Shown here piece by piece: positions 30,588 to 39,003 of a stretch of DNA of 39,003 bases (within the stretch, counting starts at the first letter, position 1; every line of letters begins with the position of its first letter). A model generated the notes under the pieces. The model was given only the letters and a program-made list of their open reading frames with translations, had not been told where the DNA came from and searched no databases. Source of the stretch: a virus. The position numbers were made by a program, and so were the translations under genes. The DNA lies in the IMG/VR virus record IMGVR_UViG_3300017963_000458, positions 1 to 39,003 of that record. One strand, given 5' to 3'.

Positions 30588-32270
30588 ATGTCACGTAATA
30601 GAAGATGGTCTAAGGCTACTGGTGGTAGCGTTACCGAACTAGGTGAAAACGGTAGACGTTATCTCAGTAACAGACGTAAAAGAATGCCTATTGGCGGTAC
30701 TTTAGTTAAAGGTACTGCCAAAACTATTTATGCTGATGGCGGAGTTGTTGTCAGTCCAAAGGATATACAAGAAGCTGCTCCCAATCTATCAGAGAAAAAG
30801 GTTGCACAACTTCTAATCGACCTTGCATCAAATGCTCAACGATCATTTGACGTTGATGGTATTCCTATAAGTGTCGATCCAGAATCAGACTTTACTCCAG
30901 GTAAACCTGTTGAAATAATGATTGGTGATAAAGCTGTCACAGGTTATGCGGGTTCACAAAGACCTACTGGTCCGATAGCAGATGTGGTAGGGTCTGCCCC
31001 TCGTAAGACACAGACGATGAAAGCTGGCGGTAGCATTAAGATCAAGCCAGAGAATCGTGGTAAATTTACCCGTTGGGCAAAACGTCGTGGTATGTCTGTT
31101 AAAGAAGCCGCTAATAAAGTTATGGCCAACAAAGAGCAGTACTCAAAGAATGAGGTACAGATGGCAAACTTTGCTAAGAACTTTGCTGAAGATGGAATTG
31201 ATCTCGGAACTGATCCGAAGAGAAGTCCTTTAACTGCTTTGGAAAATGTCTTTAATAGAGGTATGGATGCGATGATGGAGAACAAAGAACTTAAAGATAC
31301 TGTTGATGTACTTAAACGTATGGTAGAGAACGCAAGATATAAACCTACAACTATCGAGCCTAAGGCTCCACAACCTGCTATTAATAGTCCTAATGTTCCT
31401 GCTACTCTTTCTAAGACAATGGGGATGGGCGGATCATTTCATAAGAGACCTGTTAATATTGCGGCTTATCTAGGATATGGTGGTAAGATGAAGGCCCAAG
31501 ATGGTCTAGGTCTTCCTCTACAGTCTATACCTCCTCAACTTCCTGGTGTAACTGATCCCGGTTTACCCACGACTCTTCCAATGATGGATATACCAGAAGG
31601 TGGTGGAAAGTGGCGTACTGATGCAGGTGACTTCATACGCAACATAGGAAATAAAGTTACTTCTCCAGAGTTTGGTAGTACACTTGCCAATATCTCTGCC
31701 CTTGTTGGTGGCTTTCAGAACATACAGGATGCTAAGAGATTGGAGAGTGATATAACTCCTACTCTTTCAACGTCACGTAGTACACCATTTCGATCTGTAC
31801 GTAACGAGATGATGAACCGCGCTGAAGGTCAATTCAATACCTTTAGTAAACGTCCAGATGTAACAGGTGCTGATCTCAATGCGATGATGGCTAAGGTTCT
31901 TGGAGCTGATACTGATATTGCACTGAAAGAAGCGCAAGCTGAGAATCAGTTTAATCTCGCACAAGATCAACAGGAGAGACGTCAAGATATGTTTAACCGT
32001 GCTACTGTTAATAGTACAATGGCGCAGAACATGCAACGTCGTAACCAACGCCGTGGACTTACCCAAGCTGCTCGTCAGTCTGCTATCCAGAACGTACTGA
32101 ATCAAGTACAAGCTGGTAGAATGGAACGTGGTGTGAATAAGGCCAACTTCTTGAAGTTCTTGGGTCAAGCTGATACAGGCGTTATCGAAAGAGCGGCTAA
32201 GTCTCTTGGTCTTACTGTTGATCAGTTTATGGAAAGAATTAGTAACCCTGATTTAGATCTTAATACTTAA
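30588..32270 (+). CDS. Virion protein with repeated GG motifs, 560 aa
   Basis: Four blocks share a GG turn plus strands: TGGSVTELGENG (11-22), YADGGVVVSPKDI (48-60), KAGGSIKIKPENRGKF (145-160) and YGGKMKAQDG further on. The third is followed by TRWAKRRGMSVKEAANKVMA, a helical pattern found in crAss-like and other Bacteroidota phage virion proteins (from memory). The C-half is Gln/Asn/Arg-rich and helical. Probably a cargo protein held in the capsid or tail. Starts 10 bases after the previous stop. Confidence 0.55.
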   Translation: MSRNRRWSKATGGSVTELGENGRRYLSNRRKRMPIGGTLVKGTAKTIYADGGVVVSPKDIQEAAPNLSEKKVAQLLIDLASNAQRSFDVDGIPISVDPESDFTPGKPVEIMIGDKAVTGYAGSQRPTGPIADVVGSAPRKTQTMKAGGSIKIKPENRGKFTRWAKRRGMSVKEAANKVMANKEQYSKNEVQMANFAKNFAEDGIDLGTDPKRSPLTALENVFNRGMDAMMENKELKDTVDVLKRMVENARYKPTTIEPKAPQPAINSPNVPATLSKTMGMGGSFHKRPVNIAAYLGYGGKMKAQDGLGLPLQSIPPQLPGVTDPGLPTTLPMMDIPEGGGKWRTDAGDFIRNIGNKVTSPEFGSTLANISALVGGFQNIQDAKRLESDITPTLSTSRSTPFRSVRNEMMNRAEGQFNTFSKRPDVTGADLNAMMAKVLGADTDIALKEAQAENQFNLAQDQQERRQDMFNRATVNSTMAQNMQRRNQRRGLTQAARQSAIQNVLNQVQAGRMERGVNKANFLKFLGQADTGVIERAAKSLGLTVDQFMERISNPDLDLNT

Positions 32271-32275
32271 TAACG

Positions 32276-34270
32276 ATGGCACAAAAGGCGCAACTTGGAT
32301 TTAACTTCCAACCGTTTAACCTACCAACTCCTATTGATACTACTGGTGCTTTCTCGGGAATGCAGGACACCCTCGTCAAGAAGTATGAAGAGGGTGAACT
32401 CATTACGGAGCAGGCAAAGGAGATACTAGGCACTATGGAAGTAGATGCTAACGATCAAGATATTCGTAATGCACTTGCTGGTGAATTTGATGAGGATATT
32501 GGTTTGATGTTAGAAGATTATGATGGTGCATTTGAGAGTAAGCAATTCCAACGGAGTGCCAAACAACTTATTCGTAAGTATGTAGCTGATCCTAGAATAC
32601 AAGCTATGAAAGATACTGCTGATGAAAAGAAGTTCGAGAAGCAGTTTATGAGAGAGTCGAGGGCAAAGGGTCAGACTATTTGGGACTTTACTCCGAATGC
32701 GCCTACGGGTACATGGCAAGATGATGAAGGTAACTGGCATTCGTATAAGCATGGTAAGGAGTTAGCTCTTGATCATCTATCGGATGCTAAACGTCATATG
32801 GATAAGCTCATTGCTAATATGAGTACAGGTGACCCGCAGGTGATGGGTTTAAGTACTGCTGCTGGTACTGTCAATATGTTAAAGACCAGCAAGTATAGTG
32901 GTATTACTGACCAACGGATTAGAGATCGTGTGGATGAAGTCCTTGACGAATTTGCCGATTCAACACAAGGTGGTAATCAGTTAGCTCGACGTGTTGCAAT
33001 GGAGAATGGTTTGGGTGAGATCCGTAATGCTGATGGTACGCTAAAGAAAGGTGTACGCGACTACTTGTATAACTACTTGTATCAAGCGGGTTCAAATCAA
33101 AAGCATAGTAGAGTTGAGAGTAACTTTCAGATACCTGGAGCACTTAATCCTTCAGGTGAAGGTGCTAAGAATAACATCTGGTCACAAGCTCTAACTAAAC
33201 GGCATGTTGTTAATAACCCAGTTGCTAAAGACTTTAAGAAGGTTAATAAGGAAGCTATAACAAGCCACATTAATTCACGACTTCGTAAAGCACGAATGGC
33301 TATTGTACAAAGTGATCCTACTCTTGATACCTTTAGCTTTGGCGAGATGGAACGTAATGGTCTCACAGATGCGTTCTTACAAGGTCTTGATCCAGCAATA
33401 CGGAATGAATATCTTGTCGCAAGACGGCTTTCAGAACAACCTGTTACTAATATAACAGAGTATGTTGATATTTATCGTAAGAGTGATGGAACCTTTGATA
33501 AGGAAGCTTTCAATACTACGCATAGAGGAATGCTCGGAATAATGGAGGATGTGTATAAAGAAGCTGGACATGAGGACGTATTTAAAGAGTTGATGAAGCC
33601 CAAAGGTGAAGGAATGATTGATCCTAGCGCACCCTTAATAGCGGAACTTGATGAAAAGATTCAGAATCGTTACAATAGCTTTATTGATGAGCATGAAACT
33701 ATGACACCTATAGGATTTCCTGCTGGTGAAGACACTCATAAAACTATTGAACGTGTATATCGTGGTGATGATGCCTCCGCAGAGTTTGGTGCACTTACAG
33801 GCACATTGCTCTTTGATAAGGATGGAAAACAACATACTATTCATGAGCTTGCTAAGAAAGCTGGTGTCGATTTAAACGATGGTGATGAGATGCGCAAGTT
33901 TAAGTCCCAAGTACAACTTGCTGGTCTTAATATTCCACTTGTAGATAAGGAGGCGATGGAGTGGACAATCCAAGGTGAGACGTATTGGATGCAATCTGAT
34001 GAAATTGAACGTCAGATTAATGCAGCGGGCTTTGAGGGTGCTAGGCAAGTGATGCTAGGAGAGACACGCGTGTCGGAACCCACTACTATTAATCTCGGTA
34101 CCCTAGGTGATCTAACTGGAACGTGGGAAGCTGACTATGCATTTGATGATAATGATCAATATATAGGTAAAGGAACTTTCTTTAGAACAACGATCAATGG
34201 GAAACCAGCAAGACTATCTATTAAACAAGTTGCTCGATATTTTGCGGCATCTAATGGAATCTACCAATAA
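32276..34270 (+). CDS. Large virion cargo protein candidate, 664 aa
   Basis: Begins MAQKAQLGFNFQPFNLPTPI. Helical and charged overall, with short aromatic patches (QTIWDFTPNAPTGTWQDDEG) and no recognisable enzyme motif. Proteins of this size lie between the muzzle gene and the giant polymerase genes in crAss-like phages and are packaged as cargo. The stop shares one base with the next ATG (TAATG). Function is inferred from position only. Confidence 0.5.
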   Translation: MAQKAQLGFNFQPFNLPTPIDTTGAFSGMQDTLVKKYEEGELITEQAKEILGTMEVDANDQDIRNALAGEFDEDIGLMLEDYDGAFESKQFQRSAKQLIRKYVADPRIQAMKDTADEKKFEKQFMRESRAKGQTIWDFTPNAPTGTWQDDEGNWHSYKHGKELALDHLSDAKRHMDKLIANMSTGDPQVMGLSTAAGTVNMLKTSKYSGITDQRIRDRVDEVLDEFADSTQGGNQLARRVAMENGLGEIRNADGTLKKGVRDYLYNYLYQAGSNQKHSRVESNFQIPGALNPSGEGAKNNIWSQALTKRHVVNNPVAKDFKKVNKEAITSHINSRLRKARMAIVQSDPTLDTFSFGEMERNGLTDAFLQGLDPAIRNEYLVARRLSEQPVTNITEYVDIYRKSDGTFDKEAFNTTHRGMLGIMEDVYKEAGHEDVFKELMKPKGEGMIDPSAPLIAELDEKIQNRYNSFIDEHETMTPIGFPAGEDTHKTIERVYRGDDASAEFGALTGTLLFDKDGKQHTIHELAKKAGVDLNDGDEMRKFKSQVQLAGLNIPLVDKEAMEWTIQGETYWMQSDEIERQINAAGFEGARQVMLGETRVSEPTTINLGTLGDLTGTWEADYAFDDNDQYIGKGTFFRTTINGKPARLSIKQVARYFAASNGIYQ

Positions 34271-37200
34271 TGGCTGATATAAACGAACAGAATCGACAGG
34301 ACGGTTTTATGACCGATGAAGAGTTAGCTAAAGCTCTTGGAGTAGAGCCTTTAAAGGATGATCCTATTAAAGAGCCTATACCAATAGGAGCTGTCCCAGA
34401 TGCTACTGATGAAGACTTAGAGTGGTTAAAGCAGAATGCGCAACAAGGTGGCATGGACAATGGTATGCTTGACCTTGCTTCACCTTATCAAAAGCTTGGT
34501 AAGTATGATAAGAATATGCCTTATGGTGCTAACCAAACTACGTGGCGTGCTGAACATCAACCGTGGACACATCAAGCTGCTAACTCATTTGTACAAGGTA
34601 TTGGTGGTGGTCTTCTAACAGCTATTGAGGATGCATCTTATATTCTTGATGTTGAAAGTCATCTAGGTTTGCTACAGGGTGAGGAAGATGCAGGTAGTAA
34701 CTGGATCGCTGATCTTGCTAAACAAGGTAAAGAAGCATTACGAGAAGATATTGCTCCGATCTATCGACGTGATCCTGGTTCTATTATTGATATGGGAGAC
34801 TCCGGCTTTTACTGGGGTGCTTTTGCATCACTGTTAGATTCAGCAGTCGGCTTTGGTGTTACCGGTCTTGGAGTTGGTACTGGTGTAAAAGCATTAGGAA
34901 AGTGGGCAGGTAAAGGTCTTGCGGGTTTGGCAAGAACTCGTGGTGCAGCACAGGCTGTTCGTCAAGCTCGTCTAGGAAAGTATCTTGAGGGTATATCACC
35001 TTACCTAGAGGGTCTTGGTGCGAGAGGTCAACAATTTACCTCTGCCATGATTACTAACTACGGGGAAGGTAAGATGATGGCAATGGAGACGTATGAAGAG
35101 ACGTTGGCCGAACTGAAGGCATCAAACCCCGAGATGTCTGAGGAGCAAATGAGAACTATTGCAGGAGAAGCTGCTGATGATATGCTGGCGTGGAACCGGG
35201 CTTTCATCTTTACTGATGCGTTAGCACTCGGTAATATAATGAGAGGTTTTGGATCTACTCGCCGTGAAGCACGTCAACTTGGAGCTAAAGCATTTAGAGA
35301 TTCCTTTAAGAAGCTATCTGTCGATAACCCACTTGTACAAGCAGTTGGTGAATCTGTAGAAGAAATTGGTCAGAACGTCATTCAGAAGGAGGCGAAGTTT
35401 CAAGCTAAGGATCGTGCTGGTGTAGTCTTTGACTATGGTATTCCGACAACGATGCAGGAACGTTTGTGGTCGTTTGCTACTAGTGAACAAGCTCTTCTTG
35501 AAGGTGTTATGGGATTCCTTGGTGGCCCAATACAATATGGTATTATACAAGGTCCTGGTGACCTCATGAACAAAGACCGTATCAATGAGGACTACACCAA
35601 GCAACAGGAGCAAATTAAGCGTAACAATGCTTATGTCGAGAACAAGTTGCAGGAGCAAATCAATCGTGGTATTGCATTACGTCAAGCTACGAATCAAGGT
35701 GAGAGTGCTGCTGCTGAATATATACGGGAAGATAGCTTTATTGATTTAGCATACGAGAACTTTGAACGTGGTACTACGGATAAGTTGGAACGTACGCTCG
35801 AAGGTGCGGTATCTGATAAGCAGGCTGAAATTAAGGCTGCTAAGGATGCGAATGAGAACACTGCTATGCTCGAAGAGGAACTGGCTGAACTTAATCAGTT
35901 TCAGAAGCGGATGATCACGATGGAGAACCAGTTCTTAGGACTACGTGCTAAGTACTCTAATCCTGTATTCCAACCTCGACTTAAAGAGATCTTTAGATTG
36001 TCACGTCATCAAGAACTTGCTAATAAACATCTTGAAGAAGTTGACAATAAAATTAGTGCCCGCAAGGAGAAGTTACTCTCCGATCTCGCACGGGAACGTG
36101 GGGATGCTATCAATGCAGACGATATTGATATTCATGTTGCAACTAAAGAGCGTGATGAGCTGAATACTCTTATTGAAGAGCATGAGGCTATGAAGCAAGA
36201 GATTCAGAAACGTAATAGTACGATCAAGATGCTTGAGGATAAGGGTCTTGAGCCTCCTCATAAAAAGACTCCTACTAATACGATTACGCGTCAGATCAAT
36301 AAGATGAAGGCGCAACGTGATCAGTTGGAAGGTAAGATTAAGGTGCATCAAGATAACCTGGCTGCTATTGATCGTAAGCAAGCAACGATTGAGTCTAATG
36401 AGTTTGATGGTGATCATGAACTTAGTCGTGATCTCAAGGAACGAGCTATTATTAGAAGTTTCAAGGATTCCGTCACAAGTCAGCTTGCTAATGCTACTAG
36501 CTTAGAGCAAGCTAAGAAAGACTTTGAGTTGGCTAAGAAGCTGATGAAAGAGAAAGCTGAGGCTGACAAAGCTCAACGTAAGAAGGATGCAGCTAAGGCT
36601 AAGCGAGAGAAACGTGCTGGTAAGAAGATTGCTAAGAAGCAGACTGAGAAAGAATCTGGTGAGGAGAACACTGATCCCACAGTTGCTGGTAAGAGTACTG
36701 ATGGTAAGAAAGAAGATGGTGCCAAGAAGACGGAAGAGACAGGTACCGGTGTAGTTACTGATCCTAAGAAACCACCTAAAGTATATAAGCCTAATGAGAA
36801 TCCGTCGCAAGTTACTGTTGACGGTATTGGTGATAATGGTAAGAAGGCGATGGTTAAGATCTTCTACAAGAAGGACACCGTCGATCGAGTGATCATGATG
36901 CAGGGTCTGAACGCTGCCATGCTTCCTATAGAAGGCACGATTAAGCGTGGTGAGGAAGAGAAGATATGGGAACAAATTGCTGATAAGTTTACGCCTGAGG
37001 AGGCTGCTGAAAGCGGGGACGGTCAGGATGGTGGTAGTGCAAAGCCAGGAACTGGAGCTACGAATCCTAAGAACCCTGCTAATGTATCAACTACTAATAC
37101 GACTAATACGGAGAAGCCGCTTGAGATTAACCGTATTGCTAAAGATCTTGACAAGGAAGCTAGTGAGACTATAACTGATGAGAATGGACAAACAGTTCAT

Positions 37201-39003
37201 CTCGATAACAAGTTACTGTTGTGGGGTCACAATAAAATATCTTATGTTTCTAGACCTTTCCAAAGGAACGGTGATCAGATTACTGATGAGGGTAATGAGC
37301 TGAGTCAAGAACTTCGTGATCCGTTGATGCTGGCTATCGGGTTCTATACCGAGGGTACTAAGGTTACATTGGAAGTTGATCGTGATTATGATGATGGTAC
37401 TAATACTTACGCATCACTTGTTGAGAAAGGTGCTGATAAGGAAGGTAACCAGAAGTATGATCACATTCCTATTGCCATCAAGAATGAGAATGGTAAGATT
37501 ATTGGTTATCTAGCAGATACTGATAGCATACCTAATCGCGTTGTTGGTGAGAATGTTGAGGATGATTTAGAGATGCTACGGATAGCACGTGAAGCTATTG
37601 TGAAGCAGGGAGTTTACCAATCGAAGATCGAGCATAAGAGTCAAGGTCACTTAGCCTTTACTGCTGGTAAGAAGCCCATGAGTGTTGCAGAGGCTTTCAA
37701 AGATCCCAATGTTTCTATTGGTGTTAAAACTTCTAAAGGTATTCAATACTTTAACGGTAAGTCACCTGCGGGTGAGTATGTTGGACACGATCTTAATAGT
37801 GGTCACTTGTATGCGTTCGTACCTAAGACAAAGGATAGCTACTTTGCTATACCTCTTATGTCTACAAGACTAGACACACGACCTGAAATCGTTACTTCTA
37901 TTGTAGAAGCTATTCGTTTACATCTTACACAAAACCTTACTACAGAAGCTTTTAAAGCTGCTGAAAAAGCTGGCTTTAACTTATCTACTGCCAAAGGTCT
38001 TGAGAATTATGTACGTCTCTTTATGGATACTGCACACCTTGAAAAGGGTGAGTACCTCCGCGACAAGATGGAGACGGTTGAGAACGAAAACGATTCCTTT
38101 ATACATATTACACCTAACGGTATTGACATTGCGATAGGTGGGAATAAGCTATACATGACAGCAATGCTTGATGAAGATCAGAACATGGTGTTTCGATCTG
38201 GTCTTGGTGAAGATAGTGTACTGATTGATTCCGAAGAGTTCTATCAAGGTGTTGCTGATGTTGTTGCCCTTAGTTATTTCCACGCTAGTCTTGATCCAGC
38301 TCAACAAGGTCAAACTCCTTTTGAGACAGGTAAGATTAAGTATCCTCTTATTACAGAAACGGGAGATGCAAAAATTGTTGAGACGGCTTATGATACATTT
38401 CTTAAAGGTGTACATACTACTAATGTCGTACAGTTTGATCTGGGTGATGGTAACTATACTGTATTCCAACAACCTAATATAACTGTTACTGTTCCTACGG
38501 AAGTGCCGGGACCGGTCGAGGATGTTGAAGTTAAGACTGAACCTAAGAAGAAGGGTAGTCCTACTACAGTTGAATCTAAGGCGCGTGAAATACTTGATAG
38601 TATAGATGAAGGTGGTGTTCCTGCCTTTATTACTAATGCACTACGATCTGTTGCAAAAGGTTTAGATATTCCAATATTAGGATCGGATACTCCTAACGCT
38701 GTTATTGAAAAGATTCGTGCTAAGCTTGAGGGTACTACTGTTGAGGATGCTCCTATACAGACTAAACCTAAGCCCGAGCCTAAGAAGTACGGTGATGATG
38801 AATTAGGTACTTCGTTTGTAACTGGTGCAGTTGCTGCTGAACCAGAGAAAGGTGACATTAGTGATCCTATAATCCAAGAGGCCATTGATGAATACGCAAG
38901 GTTCCGTGTTGATGGCATTACTGCTTTACAGCAACACGAACTTGTCAGCTCATTTGCATTTGGTGTTCTTAATCAGCTTGTTGCAAAACAGGGTAAGAAG
39001 CTA
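34270..39003 (+). CDS. Giant virion protein, partial (1578 codons in window)
   Basis: An uninterrupted plus-strand frame runs from ATG 34270 to the window end. Parts in order: acidic N-terminus; Gly-rich hydrophobic stretch (about 182-215: FASLLDSAVGFGVTGLGVGT); helical region with long coiled coils (about 440-730); a Lys/Ala/Glu-rich linker near 750-840; then mixed domains. Gly-rich hydrophobic helices are a feature of ejection proteins that span the host envelope. In crAss-like phages giant cargo proteins and a multi-domain RNA polymerase follow. I see no polymerase motif (such as DxDxD) in this part, so I do not call it a polymerase. Confidence 0.6.
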   Translation, partial: MADINEQNRQDGFMTDEELAKALGVEPLKDDPIKEPIPIGAVPDATDEDLEWLKQNAQQGGMDNGMLDLASPYQKLGKYDKNMPYGANQTTWRAEHQPWTHQAANSFVQGIGGGLLTAIEDASYILDVESHLGLLQGEEDAGSNWIADLAKQGKEALREDIAPIYRRDPGSIIDMGDSGFYWGAFASLLDSAVGFGVTGLGVGTGVKALGKWAGKGLAGLARTRGAAQAVRQARLGKYLEGISPYLEGLGARGQQFTSAMITNYGEGKMMAMETYEETLAELKASNPEMSEEQMRTIAGEAADDMLAWNRAFIFTDALALGNIMRGFGSTRREARQLGAKAFRDSFKKLSVDNPLVQAVGESVEEIGQNVIQKEAKFQAKDRAGVVFDYGIPTTMQERLWSFATSEQALLEGVMGFLGGPIQYGIIQGPGDLMNKDRINEDYTKQQEQIKRNNAYVENKLQEQINRGIALRQATNQGESAAAEYIREDSFIDLAYENFERGTTDKLERTLEGAVSDKQAEIKAAKDANENTAMLEEELAELNQFQKRMITMENQFLGLRAKYSNPVFQPRLKEIFRLSRHQELANKHLEEVDNKISARKEKLLSDLARERGDAINADDIDIHVATKERDELNTLIEEHEAMKQEIQKRNSTIKMLEDKGLEPPHKKTPTNTITRQINKMKAQRDQLEGKIKVHQDNLAAIDRKQATIESNEFDGDHELSRDLKERAIIRSFKDSVTSQLANATSLEQAKKDFELAKKLMKEKAEADKAQRKKDAAKAKREKRAGKKIAKKQTEKESGEENTDPTVAGKSTDGKKEDGAKKTEETGTGVVTDPKKPPKVYKPNENPSQVTVDGIGDNGKKAMVKIFYKKDTVDRVIMMQGLNAAMLPIEGTIKRGEEEKIWEQIADKFTPEEAAESGDGQDGGSAKPGTGATNPKNPANVSTTNTTNTEKPLEINRIAKDLDKEASETITDENGQTVHLDNKLLLWGHNKISYVSRPFQRNGDQITDEGNELSQELRDPLMLAIGFYTEGTKVTLEVDRDYDDGTNTYASLVEKGADKEGNQKYDHIPIAIKNENGKIIGYLADTDSIPNRVVGENVEDDLEMLRIAREAIVKQGVYQSKIEHKSQGHLAFTAGKKPMSVAEAFKDPNVSIGVKTSKGIQYFNGKSPAGEYVGHDLNSGHLYAFVPKTKDSYFAIPLMSTRLDTRPEIVTSIVEAIRLHLTQNLTTEAFKAAEKAGFNLSTAKGLENYVRLFMDTAHLEKGEYLRDKMETVENENDSFIHITPNGIDIAIGGNKLYMTAMLDEDQNMVFRSGLGEDSVLIDSEEFYQGVADVVALSYFHASLDPAQQGQTPFETGKIKYPLITETGDAKIVETAYDTFLKGVHTTNVVQFDLGDGNYTVFQQPNITVTVPTEVPGPVEDVEVKTEPKKKGSPTTVESKAREILDSIDEGGVPAFITNALRSVAKGLDIPILGSDTPNAVIEKIRAKLEGTTVEDAPIQTKPKPEPKKYGDDELGTSFVTGAVAAEPEKGDISDPIIQEAIDEYARFRVDGITALQQHELVSSFAFGVLNQLVAKQGKKL

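Noticed and set aside
34270-39003. Giant RNA polymerase assignment for the last gene
   Set aside because: crAss-like phages carry such a gene after the cargo proteins, but no catalytic DxDxD-type motif or polymerase-like segment is visible in the part present.
13495-39003. Stop-codon reassignment as seen in some crAss-like phages
   Set aside because: Long structural frames are intact under the standard code and TAA, TAG and TGA all end genes.

Overview
The window is part of a tailed-phage genome, most likely a crAss-like phage (Crassvirales) or a close relative infecting a Bacteroidota host. I base this on three things: the order and sizes of the plus-strand genes (small terminase candidate, TerL, portal, scaffold-like protein, major capsid protein, connector and ring proteins, an IHF-like protein, a 1311-residue muzzle-like protein, then several large virion 'cargo' proteins); start sites that lack GGAGG and sit behind A-rich leaders; and a minus-strand lipoprotein whose C-terminus resembles domains of Bacteroidota surface proteins. 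No database search was possible, so family names rest on motifs, length and context. TAA, TAG and TGA all end genes, so I see no sign of stop-codon reassignment.

Layout. (1) 1-5691, minus strand: a run of small, mostly unrecognised genes rich in exported and membrane products (two likely lipoproteins, a signal-peptide protein, a tail-anchored protein and several membrane peptides, two of them under 40 residues). An intrinsic terminator at about 1103-1136 splits this run. Within it, 4698-5056 has no gene but folds into a multi-branched structure that looks like a non-coding RNA. (2) 5692-6302: a second structured non-coding stretch, then a monocistronic minus-strand gene with its own terminator. 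(3) 6303-7003: a 701-base divergent control region with several sets of short repeats, placed between the minus-strand genes and the first plus-strand gene. (4) 7004-12281, plus strand: a tightly overlapping operon of small genes starting with a winged-helix DNA-binding protein. It includes a YiiX/NlpC-P60-like cysteine hydrolase, membrane proteins, zinc-ribbon proteins and a GroES/gp31-like co-chaperonin. It ends at a strong terminator. (5) 12307-39003, plus strand: the packaging, capsid, tail and ejection-protein module, interrupted once by a terminator (23952-23980). The last gene runs off the window.

How it fits together. Genes in region 5 build the virion: TerL packages DNA through the portal, the scaffold-like and capsid proteins build the head, the ring, IHF-like and muzzle proteins form the short tail, and the Gly-rich and very long proteins after the muzzle are likely ejected. 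The co-chaperonin in region 4 probably helps the host chaperonin fold virion proteins. The minus-strand cluster probably changes the host envelope (superinfection exclusion, lysis or defence evasion), but its function cannot be read from sequence. The most novel material is the structured intergenic RNA at 4731-5040, the leader cassette it shares with 5702-5752, and the repeat-rich control region.
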